Part shown: one piece after another, positions 1 through 7,435 of the stretch
How the letters are laid out: each line of letters starts with the position of its first letter
Numbering within the stretch: position 1 is the first letter of the stretch
Source: Akkermansiaceae bacterium UBA4589
Lineage (GTDB): Bacteria > Verrucomicrobiota > Verrucomicrobiia > Verrucomicrobiales > Akkermansiaceae
Reading direction: 5' to 3'
Assembly: GCA_002387565.1 (NCBI GenBank)
Contig: DGJT01000005.1
Location: forward strand, 1-64,000
DNA: 64,000 nucleotides
Notes under the pieces: generated by a model
The model's database searches: none
Seen by the model: the letters and a program-made list of their open reading frames with translations, nothing else
Told to the model about the DNA's origin: nothing
Made by a program: the position numbers and the translations under genes

Positions 1-1
1 C

Positions 2-1579
2 GCTTCTAATATTATTAAGCCTGCACTAAGCCGAGGCGAACTTCAATGCATTGGAGCAACTACTCTTAATGAATTTCGTAAGTTTATTGAAAAAGACTCT
101 GCATTAGAGCGCAGATTCCAACAAGTCAAAGTCGGAGAACCCTCCGTCGAGGACACCATTAAAATCCTCCAAGGTCTCCAAAGCAAATACGAAGACCACC
201 ACAAGGTCCTCTACAGCCCTGAAGCTATAGAAGCCGCAGCTCGCTTATCATCTCGCTACATCACTGAACGCTACCTTCCAGACAAGGCCATTGACGTACT
301 CGATGAAGCAGGCTCAAGAGCTCGCATATCTCAACTCATGCGCCCACAAGGTATCGAAGATTTAGAAGACCAAATCACGCAGCTTGATGAGCAGAAAAAA
401 GCAGCCGTCAAAGACCAAGACTTTGAAAAGGCTGCAGCTCTAAGAGATCAAGAAAAGCAGAAACAAAAAGAACTAGAAGACTTTCTAGCCAAATGGAAAG
501 CCTCAACCGATGAGTCTGTCGTGCATTTAGATGTAGAGGAAATTACTAGTGTATTAGCCAAGATGACAGGAATCCCTCTAGAGCAAATGGAACGCAAGGA
601 AACCAAGCGCCTGCTCAATATGGAGAAAGAGCTCGGGAAGCATGTCATTGGTCAAGAGCCGGCAGTAACAGCTATTTCTAAAGCTCTTAGACGATCTAAA
701 GCCAACCTCAAAGATCCTAAACGTCCTATTGGTTCATTCCTTTTCCTTGGGCCAACAGGTGTCGGCAAAACCTACCTTGCTAGACACCTTGCTGAATTCA
801 TGTTTGGTAATGCTGACTCTATTATCAAAATGGACATGTCAGAATACATGGAGAAATTCTCTGTAAGTCGACTCGTCGGCTCGCCTCCAGGCTATGTGGG
901 CCATGATGAAGGAGGACAACTCACAGAAGCGGTAAGACGTAAGCCTTACTCTGTCATCCTTTTTGATGAAATTGAAAAAGCGCATCCAGATGTGCTTAAC
1001 CTTCTTCTGCAAATCCTCGAAGACGGGGCTCTAACAGACAGTCTAGGTCACCAAGTTGATTTCAAAAATACCATTATTATTATTACTTCTAATGTTGGTG
1101 CTCAAGAAATCTCTAAACAAAGCGCCCTAGGTTTCAATGCTATTGAACATAAGGACGACGGCTTTGAAGCGATCAAAGAACGCATCCAAGCAGATGCCAA
1201 AGACACCTTTAAACCTGAATTCCTCAACCGTCTAGATGAGATAGTCGTATTCCACCCTCTCGAAGAGAAAAACCTCGGCTACATCGTCAACCTTGAGGTG
1301 GACAAGCTAGCTGAACGCTTACTAGAAAAAGGCCTCAAACTTAAACTACAGCCAAGTGCTAAGAAATTCCTTATCAAACAAGGCTACAACCCTGCCTACG
1401 GAGCCAGACCTATGCGTCGTGCTGTAGAACGCTTCTTGGAAGACCCTCTTGCAGATGCATTACTCAAAGCTGAGTTTGAAGAAGGCTCAACTATCGAAGC
1501 CAAAGCACCAAAAGGAGCCAAAGCTATATCACTCAATGTGCTACAGCCGCCACAAACTCCTCCAGCCAAGGCTAAGTAA
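2..1579 (+). CDS. clpC: ClpC-type AAA+ unfoldase, 3' part (5' end outside window)
   Basis: The frame is open from base 2 with no start codon, so the gene begins before the window; 525 C-terminal residues are visible. They begin in the first AAA+ module (arginine-finger region ERRFQ). Next comes the middle domain with a UVR motif (VKDQDFEKAAALRDQEKQ), which marks ClpC rather than ClpB. The second AAA+ module follows, with Walker A GPTGVGKT near base 750, Walker B VILFDEIEKA and a sensor-2 region near YGARPMRR. ClpC unfolds substrates for ClpP in the cytosol. In Firmicutes it recognises arginine-phosphorylated proteins and is regulated by McsA/McsB, both of which lie at 29.6-30.9 kb here. A strong hairpin terminator follows the stop. 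Identity is near certain; the role in arginine-phosphate proteolysis is inferred from family knowledge. Confidence 0.95.
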   Translation, partial: ASNIIKPALSRGELQCIGATTLNEFRKFIEKDSALERRFQQVKVGEPSVEDTIKILQGLQSKYEDHHKVLYSPEAIEAAARLSSRYITERYLPDKAIDVLDEAGSRARISQLMRPQGIEDLEDQITQLDEQKKAAVKDQDFEKAAALRDQEKQKQKELEDFLAKWKASTDESVVHLDVEEITSVLAKMTGIPLEQMERKETKRLLNMEKELGKHVIGQEPAVTAISKALRRSKANLKDPKRPIGSFLFLGPTGVGKTYLARHLAEFMFGNADSIIKMDMSEYMEKFSVSRLVGSPPGYVGHDEGGQLTEAVRRKPYSVILFDEIEKAHPDVLNLLLQILEDGALTDSLGHQVDFKNTIIIITSNVGAQEISKQSALGFNAIEHKDDGFEAIKERIQADAKDTFKPEFLNRLDEIVVFHPLEEKNLGYIVNLEVDKLAERLLEKGLKLKLQPSAKKFLIKQGYNPAYGARPMRRAVERFLEDPLADALLKAEFEEGSTIEAKAPKGAKAISLNVLQPPQTPPAKAK

Positions 1580-1605
1580 TCTAAGCTATTCAAACACTTA
1601 AACTT

Positions 1606-1648
1606 AAAAGCCATAGCCTGTTACATCAAACAAGGTTATGGCTTTTTT
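1606..1648 (+). terminator. Rho-independent terminator after clpC
   Basis: The arms AAAAGCCATAGCC (1606-1618) and GGTTATGGCTTTT (1634-1646) pair with one G-U wobble, and a run of T follows. It sits 27 bases after the clpC stop and before the Nudix gene. The A-rich left flank could make it work weakly in reverse too. Confidence 0.85.
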
Positions 1649-1692
1649 ATTTAACTCTAGTAGAAATCACAGAATAAGCCCTTATACAGCCT

Positions 1693-2343
1693 ATGGCAAC
1701 TCATTATAGACCAAATGTCGCAGGCGTGCTCCTAAACGCTAAAAAGCAGATTTTTGTAGCACAAAGAGCTGATTTCCCTGAGTCATGGCAATTCCCACAA
1801 GGAGGTGTTGATAAAAACGAAACTAACCAAGCTGCCTTCATCCGAGAAATGCAGGAAGAAATAGGGCTGCAAGCAAAAGATTACCAGATCATTAGCCAAC
1901 ACGGTCCTTACCGCTACGACTTCCCTCCACACATCATCGAAAAATTCAAAACGAAAGCCAAAGAAAACACTAGTAGAAACCCCTTAAAAATATCAAAACC
2001 TGTGGTTTTAGATGAAATTGATAGTGATGAAAAAACCGTGGAAGCACAGTGTAGAAATAGCTACTCGAGAACCGCGAAAGTTTTGAATCCTGTCAATTTC
2101 GCTAAAAGTGATAATTTTAAAGAGGTTTCTATCGGGCAGGAGCAGACTTATTACCTTTGCAGCGTTAATGAGCTCGCAACCTTTGATTTAGAAGCAGGAC
2201 TGGCTCTCGGTGAACACATCGAGTTCCTCGACTACCGCTGGATAGAGCCACAAAACTTTCAACTAGCCTGGCTCCCAGAATTCAAACAAGCCACCTACCA
2301 GCAAGTCTTCAAAGATATTTTTAATATCTCGCTTAAGCATTAG
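1693..2343 (+). CDS. RppH-like Nudix hydrolase with an internal insertion
   Basis: This 216-residue protein resembles RNA pyrophosphohydrolases, which remove pyrophosphate from mRNA 5' ends in the cytosol. The order GVLLN, SWQFPQGGVD, then a Nudix box at residues 37-59 with the REMQEEIGL core is typical. The family strand usually written as GQxQxxxLL appears here as IGQEQTYYLC at about 147-156. Between YRYDFPPHI (about 73-81) and that strand lie about 55-60 extra residues (roughly 88-146) that family members normally lack; they are polar and low in hydrophobic content. The ATG has no Shine-Dalgarno sequence. The assignment to RppH rather than another diadenosine-polyphosphate Nudix hydrolase rests on the WQFPQGG signature. 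Activity with the insertion is unproven. Confidence 0.8.
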   Translation: MATHYRPNVAGVLLNAKKQIFVAQRADFPESWQFPQGGVDKNETNQAAFIREMQEEIGLQAKDYQIISQHGPYRYDFPPHIIEKFKTKAKENTSRNPLKISKPVVLDEIDSDEKTVEAQCRNSYSRTAKVLNPVNFAKSDNFKEVSIGQEQTYYLCSVNELATFDLEAGLALGEHIEFLDYRWIEPQNFQLAWLPEFKQATYQQVFKDIFNISLKH

Positions 2344-2449
2344 ACGGTATGATAACTCTTTTTAACTTTTAGTTATTCACTGTTCACTGCTCCCCTCATC
2401 TCTAATATTGACTATTAAGCCATCTTTAGGCAGAGTACACACCTATTAG

Positions 2450-2670
2450 GGGACTGTTGCAAGTCTATTAATTATGACCATTTTAGTAAAAGTTTTAAAG
2501 TTTCTTCAAATCAACAAAGTTGATTTGAAATTGAATGCAAGTAACCGTTGTTCCTTTTGCCATAAGCTGTGTCGTTCTCTTAGCGGTATGCTTATACACG
2601 CTAGCGGTCACTTCTTGCTTATGGCAAAATTAACTAACGGGCTCATTATCACTAGACTTGCAACAGCTCC
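2450..2670. mobile_element. Small inverted-repeat element (MITE-like), copy A
   Basis: The ends are inverted: GGGACTGTTGCAAGTCTA at 2450-2467 and its near complement TAGACTTGCAACAGCTCC at 2653-2670 (16 of 18 match). Inside are a hairpin with 11-base arms (2505-2515 and 2519-2529) and a second inverted pair, TTTTGCCATAAGC with GCTTATGGCAAAA. Related sequence occurs at 20897-20980 and 35113-35297. No transposase gene is present, so a non-autonomous element is the best reading. No target-site duplication is evident. It occupies most of the gap between the Nudix gene and mnmG; the remaining 106 bases before it show nothing clear. Confidence 0.7.
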
Positions 2671-2687
2671 ATAAAGCCTTATTCCTT

Positions 2688-4571
2688 ATGTCTACTTACT
2701 GCTACCCTAAAAATTATGATGTGCTAGTTATTGGCGCCGGCCATGCTGGTGTTGAAGCTGCATTGGCGGCAGCACGTCTAGGTTGTCAGGTAGCCTTGCT
2801 CACACAAAACTTGGACACCATTGGCCAGATGTCATGCAACCCTGCGATTGGAGGTATTGGCAAAGGACATATGGTCAGAGAGATTGACGCGCTTGGTGGA
2901 CAGATGGGGCTCAATACAGATGCAACTGCCATTCAGTGGAGGCTGTTAAATGCCAAGAAAGGGCCTAGTGTCCGAGCCCCACGTGCACAATGCGATAAAA
3001 AAGCTTATCAATTCCGCATGAAATATGTGGTAGAAAACCAAGAGAACCTAGATTGCCATCAAGGCAATGTCGCCGAAATTTTAACCACTGACAACAAAGG
3101 CGACGAAGTCTGTGGCATCCTCACCGGCCTAGGCATGCAAATTAATGCTAAGGCTGTCATTCTCAGTGCAGGCACTTTCATGCGTGGTCTTATGCATGTA
3201 GGCCTCAAGAACCAACAGGGCGGACGCATGGGCGACGCCACATCCACAGTCAGCGAATCCCTTAAGCAATTAGGGTTCACTGTTGAGCGCTTTAAAACTG
3301 GCACACCCTGCCGTATTAATGCTCGCTCAGTAGACTTTTCGGTCTGTGAACGCCAGGACGGAGATGCTGAACCCACCCTATTCAGCTATCAATCTGACAC
3401 TCTAAAGCATGATGAGCAAAATATATTCACCCTTAATCCGTGGGGAGAAAAAGAGTTTCACGTGAAACAAATGCCTTGCTGGATCACATGGACCAACCCA
3501 AAAACCCATGAAATTATCGCAGGCAACCTAGACAAGTCTCCCATGTACTGCGGCGTGATTGAAGGCACAGGGCCTAGGTACTGCCCTTCTATTGAAGACA
3601 AAGTAGTGCGCTTTGCAGAAAAAGAAAGACACCAAGTCTTCTTAGAGCCTGAAGGTAGGCACACTAACGAGTACTATATCAACGGAGTATCCACCTCTCT
3701 GCCTTATGAGGTGCAGTATGATTTTATTCGCTCGATTTCAGGATTAGAAAAGGCAGAGATTATTAGGCCTGGTTATGCTGTGGAGTATGACTACTGCCCA
3801 CCTACTCAGCTTCAGAGTACTTTAGAAACTAAACTAGTAAGCGGCTTGTATTTTGCAGGGCAAATCAATGGAACCTCTGGTTATGAGGAAGCGGCTGCCC
3901 AAGGGCTTATGGCTGGAGCTAACGCCGCGCTCAAGGTTCTTAGTAAACCAGAGCTCGTTCTACGTCGCGACCAAGCCTACATTGGCGTTATGATTGACGA
4001 TCTCATCACTAAAGGCTGCACCGAGCCTTACCGTATGTTTACCAGTCGTGCTGAATATCGCTTATTACTACGTCATGACAATGCAGATCAAAGACTCACT
4101 GCTATTGGCGCTGAATTAGGCATGGTCGACAGCAAGCAAGCACATGAAGCTGCACACAAGCTAAGCCAACTCACAGAAGCCATCGAATGGGCTAAGAAGA
4201 CCAAATACGAGAGCATGAAGCTTGATGCTTGGTTTAGAGGCATGGAAAACACATGGGAGAATCTCGATGAAAAAATCAAAGTCACTTATAGCTCAGAAAT
4301 TTGGGAGCTTCTACAGACAGAGTGCAAGTATGATGGACACATCAAACGCCAAGAACAACAAATCCAGCGCATGAGGAAACAGGAGGAACGCAAAATAGCC
4401 AAAGACTTTGACTATAGCACGGTACAAGGACTTAAAAAGGAAGCTCAGCAACGCTTTGCCGATGCCCAACCTTTATCTCTAGGTCAGGCCTCTCGCTTAC
4501 CAGGTATCACACCAGCAGACGTCAGCTTACTCAATATGTGGCTTAATAAGCTACAGGCGGCTGATAAGTAA
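2688..4571 (+). CDS. mnmG: tRNA uridine-5-carboxymethylaminomethyl modification enzyme MnmG (GidA)
   Basis: The 627-residue protein is a full-length MnmG, the FAD-binding partner of MnmE that modifies the wobble uridine of certain tRNAs. The N-terminal dinucleotide motif [17 protein letters not shown], the [12 protein letters not shown] segment, GRMGDATS and the C-terminal helical domain are all present. The ATG at 2688 is chosen because [18 protein letters not shown] fits the family's usual short leader; an in-frame TTG at 2658 lies inside the preceding repeat element. Neither mnmE nor rsmG is adjacent. mnmG commonly lies near the replication origin, and this copy contains a parS palindrome at 3454-3469. 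Confidence 0.96.
   Translation: MSTYCYPKNYDVLVIGAGHAGVEAALAAARLGCQVALLTQNLDTIGQMSCNPAIGGIGKGHMVREIDALGGQMGLNTDATAIQWRLLNAKKGPSVRAPRAQCDKKAYQFRMKYVVENQENLDCHQGNVAEILTTDNKGDEVCGILTGLGMQINAKAVILSAGTFMRGLMHVGLKNQQGGRMGDATSTVSESLKQLGFTVERFKTGTPCRINARSVDFSVCERQDGDAEPTLFSYQSDTLKHDEQNIFTLNPWGEKEFHVKQMPCWITWTNPKTHEIIAGNLDKSPMYCGVIEGTGPRYCPSIEDKVVRFAEKERHQVFLEPEGRHTNEYYINGVSTSLPYEVQYDFIRSISGLEKAEIIRPGYAVEYDYCPPTQLQSTLETKLVSGLYFAGQINGTSGYEEAAAQGLMAGANAALKVLSKPELVLRRDQAYIGVMIDDLITKGCTEPYRMFTSRAEYRLLLRHDNADQRLTAIGAELGMVDSKQAHEAAHKLSQLTEAIEWAKKTKYESMKLDAWFRGMENTWENLDEKIKVTYSSEIWELLQTECKYDGHIKRQEQQIQRMRKQEERKIAKDFDYSTVQGLKKEAQQRFADAQPLSLGQASRLPGITPADVSLLNMWLNKLQAADK
3454..3469. other. parS-like centromere site 1 (inside mnmG)
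   Basis: The sequence AGTTTCACGTGAAACA contains the perfect 14-base palindrome GTTTCACGTGAAAC and matches the bacterial parS consensus TGTTTCACGTGAAACA at 15 of 16 positions. parS is the loading site for the ParB CTP switch in chromosome segregation and is usually near the origin, often inside genes. An identical 16-mer lies 1.28 kb downstream. ParB binding is inferred from the match. Confidence 0.85.
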
Positions 4572-4732
4572 AACAAATAAACTTAAGCATAGCGCTTGAT
4601 TATTTTATAGTGCTCCTTATCTATTATTAATCTTAAATAGAATTGATAATACTATTGCCCGCAACTACAACCTAGTTCATTATTTCTCTTAGTTTTTATT
4701 AGCTCTATGTATCTTTATTAATTTAGCTATCA

Positions 4733-4748
4733 AGTTTCACGTGAAACA
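4733..4748. other. parS-like centromere site 2 (upstream of efflux operon)
   Basis: This is the same 16-mer as the site in mnmG, AGTTTCACGTGAAACA, again with the perfect 14-base core. It lies in the 187-base gap after mnmG and overlaps a possible GTG start of the next gene. That overlap argues that the ATG at 4759 is the true start and that the site is intergenic. The rest of the gap is AT-rich without other clear signals. Confidence 0.85.
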
Positions 4749-4758
4749 AAACAATTTT

Positions 4759-6165
4759 ATGAATTACCATTCCTTGCTTCCTCTTGTCACGATTACCACA
4801 GGGCTGTGTGCACTGTCTCTGACTAGTTGCGTTTCTATATTTTCCAAGACGCCCAATGCAGCAGAACTTCTAGATAGCAAGATTGCCCCTGTTGAGGAAC
4901 AAGCAGAAGTTAAGGCTTTGCTTGCTCAGTCTAGTACTTGGGTTAATGATTTTAAAAGCTCAGAGCTCGATGCCCTAATTAACCTCTGTTTCGACAACAA
5001 TCTGTCTTGGCAACAGATGCAAAGGACACTCAAACAGGCTGGCTTAGACGCTAAAATAAGTGGTGCCGATCAACTGCCTAGAATCTCTATTGGCGCTGAT
5101 TATGTAAATACCGACTCTCTAAATAAAACTTCTAGCCTCAGTAATGCCAGCAGTGCAAGCAAAGAATATTCAGTTGGTGGCGCTTTATCATGGGAAATTG
5201 ATTTCTGGGGTAGCGTTCGTGCTCAAAAACTATCAAGCTTGGCCCAATACGAAAAGACCCAAGCCTCTTATAGGCAAGCCGCGCTTGTTCTGTCTTCAGA
5301 GGTCGTAAATACTTACTTTGACCTTATCACCCAACAAGAGTTGGTAAACCTCCAAGAACAGCAAACTAAAGCCAGTAAAGAAACATTAGAGCTGATTACT
5401 CAGAAGCAAGAGTTAGGTTTGGGCAATAAACTCGATGTTAAGCGTCAGGAGCAATTACTAATAGGTTTGCAAGTGCGTCGTACAGATTACCTTAATAGTT
5501 ATCAACAGGCTAAAAATGCCTTGGCTGTTCTTATAGGGCAAAACCCCTCTAACTACAGCTTTACAGCAATCCAAGATTTGCCTCGCTTGGGTAAATTACC
5601 TAAAATTAAAGACCAGCATACTCTCATCTACCAAGTGCCTAGCCTGATGGAAGCCTACTATCAAGTAGTCTCTGATAAACAAGATTTAGCCGTGGCTTTT
5701 GCTGACCGTCTGCCTAGCTTTACCTTGTCAGCAAGTTATGAACTCAGCTCTGCTAAGACATCTTCCAATCTCTATGATCAGGTGGCTAACTTTGCCCTCA
5801 ACGCCTCTCAAACTATCTTTGACTATGGTAGGCTCAAAAACCTCAACAGGAAAGCAAAGCTTGAACTAGAAAAAAGTGTCTTAGCTTTCCAACAGCAATA
5901 CCTCATCACTATCGAGGATTTAGAGAATGCCCTGACGCAAGAAAAGTTCTTTAAACAAAAATGGGAGTTGATTAAACAACAAGAACAGCTCGCCAAAGAA
6001 AGCTTTGAAGAAGCTTCCAAGCTCTACGCCAATGGTGAACGAGAGTTTATCGATGTGCTTGATTCTATATCTAGCTGGCAGGCTCTACAACAAGACGCCA
6101 TCCTTGCTAAACGTAATATGCTCAATGCCAGAGTGCAGCTATACCTAGCCTTAGGTGGCAACTAG
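4759..6165 (+). CDS. TolC/OprM-type outer-membrane efflux lipoprotein of the RND operon
   Basis: This outer-membrane factor of about 468 residues forms the exit duct of a tripartite efflux pump. It begins with a lipoprotein signal (hydrophobic stretch ending LSLTSC, modified Cys). Two tandem OEP repeats follow, with the family pattern of long helices and the GGALSWEIDFWG and SQTIFDYGRL strand motifs. An in-frame GTG at 4741 would add six residues but lies within the parS palindrome, so ATG 4759 is preferred. It is first in a three-gene operon with the adaptor 51 bases and the pump about 1.3 kb further on. No local regulator gene is seen and the substrate is unknown. Confidence 0.88.
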   Translation: MNYHSLLPLVTITTGLCALSLTSCVSIFSKTPNAAELLDSKIAPVEEQAEVKALLAQSSTWVNDFKSSELDALINLCFDNNLSWQQMQRTLKQAGLDAKISGADQLPRISIGADYVNTDSLNKTSSLSNASSASKEYSVGGALSWEIDFWGSVRAQKLSSLAQYEKTQASYRQAALVLSSEVVNTYFDLITQQELVNLQEQQTKASKETLELITQKQELGLGNKLDVKRQEQLLIGLQVRRTDYLNSYQQAKNALAVLIGQNPSNYSFTAIQDLPRLGKLPKIKDQHTLIYQVPSLMEAYYQVVSDKQDLAVAFADRLPSFTLSASYELSSAKTSSNLYDQVANFALNASQTIFDYGRLKNLNRKAKLELEKSVLAFQQQYLITIEDLENALTQEKFFKQKWELIKQQEQLAKESFEEASKLYANGEREFIDVLDSISSWQALQQDAILAKRNMLNARVQLYLALGGN

Positions 6166-6216
6166 GTTTACTTTTATTTTATCCCCCTTTCTATCTCCAC
6201 TACTTCTCTAACTATT

Positions 6217-7386
6217 ATGAAATACCTCCATCTATACCTCTTGGCTAGTTTAGCTTTGCTCGCTTCTTGCTCCAAAAAAGAAGCACCCAGTAGTAAAGGC
6301 CCAAAAGGCAAAGACAACGCCACCCTCGTTGACATTTACTCAGCCAGTAAAGTCTCAACCAGCTTTCCTCTATTAGCCACAGGTTATATCGAAAGTGCAG
6401 ATAACGTTCAAATCAAAGCACAGGTTTCAGGCAAAGTTGTCAAAGTCTCACCCAAGCTTAGTATCGGTGCCGAATTCAAAGCTAATGAATTACTCTTTGC
6501 CATAGAGAGCGTAGATTACGAAGCTGCCGTGGCTCAAGCTCAAGCAAATTTAGCAGACAAAGAGCAAAGCTTAGCTGAGGAAGAAGGCCGTCAAGTCCTA
6601 GCACAAAAGGAATGGGAATTCTCCAAAAAACAAAACCCTGATATTGCCAACAACCCACTGAGCAAAAAACTCATCCTCAGAGAAGCTCAACTCAAACAGG
6701 CCAAAGCCAATGTAGCTGCCGCGCAAGCTCAGCTTAAGCAAGCTCAACTCAACCTTAAGAGAACTAAAATCACCTCACCTTTTCACAGTGTCATCCTAGA
6801 TGAAAGTATTTCTCTAGGTAAAATTGTACAAGTTGGAGAAACCCTAGGGTCACTCGCTAACCAGAGCAAATACCAAGTGCTAGCGAGTATCCCACAAAAA
6901 CAAGCTGTATGGTTGCATGCTGTTAATAAAACCAGGAAACCTGAGGTCTACATTGAGGGCATTAAAGCACAGTGGGTGAGAAGTATTCCTCAACTAGACC
7001 CTATTACAAAAATGGCACAGTTCTTAGTAGAGTTTGATCCAAAAACAAATAATATAGCTATTGGTGACTTTGTTAAAATAGAGGTAATGAGCCCCAAAGT
7101 ATCAGATATTTATGAAATACCTAAGCGTGCTATTCGTGAGAATAAAACCATATGGACCATGACAGCAGACTCAACTTTTGCATCCTTGCCTATCGAGATA
7201 CTTTCTGACAGCGGTAATGACAATGTTTTTATTAAACTCACCAAAGATGCTGCACTACATAATGAGCTTCAAATTATCAATAACTTTTTATCTACGCCTT
7301 ATGATGGGATGAAACTCAAAACATCTAGCGATACTCAGGATGATGAACTAACCGTTAGTGAGTCAATGCCTGCTCATCACCCTTAA
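6217..7386 (+). CDS. RND efflux periplasmic adaptor (membrane fusion) lipoprotein
   Basis: This 389-residue adaptor has a short lipoprotein signal (MKYLHLYLLASLALLASC). A split lipoyl domain follows (around YIESADNVQIKAQVSGKV and ITSPFHSVILDESI) that encloses an alanine- and glutamine-rich coiled-coil hairpin at about residues 100-175. Beta-barrel and membrane-proximal domains come next. Such adaptors bridge the inner-membrane pump and the outer-membrane duct. The gene lies between the duct gene and the RND pump on the same strand, which fixes its role. The last 20 residues are polar and acidic, probably a disordered tail. Confidence 0.9.
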   Translation: MKYLHLYLLASLALLASCSKKEAPSSKGPKGKDNATLVDIYSASKVSTSFPLLATGYIESADNVQIKAQVSGKVVKVSPKLSIGAEFKANELLFAIESVDYEAAVAQAQANLADKEQSLAEEEGRQVLAQKEWEFSKKQNPDIANNPLSKKLILREAQLKQAKANVAAAQAQLKQAQLNLKRTKITSPFHSVILDESISLGKIVQVGETLGSLANQSKYQVLASIPQKQAVWLHAVNKTRKPEVYIEGIKAQWVRSIPQLDPITKMAQFLVEFDPKTNNIAIGDFVKIEVMSPKVSDIYEIPKRAIRENKTIWTMTADSTFASLPIEILSDSGNDNVFIKLTKDAALHNELQIINNFLSTPYDGMKLKTSSDTQDDELTVSESMPAHHP

Positions 7387-7435
7387 GTAAAGTCGTTATT
7401 TTTGTCTTTATGCTAAACCTTCTTTCATTTACCCT

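Noticed and set aside
2474..2674. Open frame of 66 codons before mnmG as a gene
   Set aside because: It lies wholly within the small inverted-repeat element and shows no family resemblance; its partial conservation is listed as a finding instead.
4741..4758. GTG at 4741 as start of the outer-membrane efflux gene
   Set aside because: It falls inside the parS palindrome and the ATG at 4759 gives a better lipoprotein signal.
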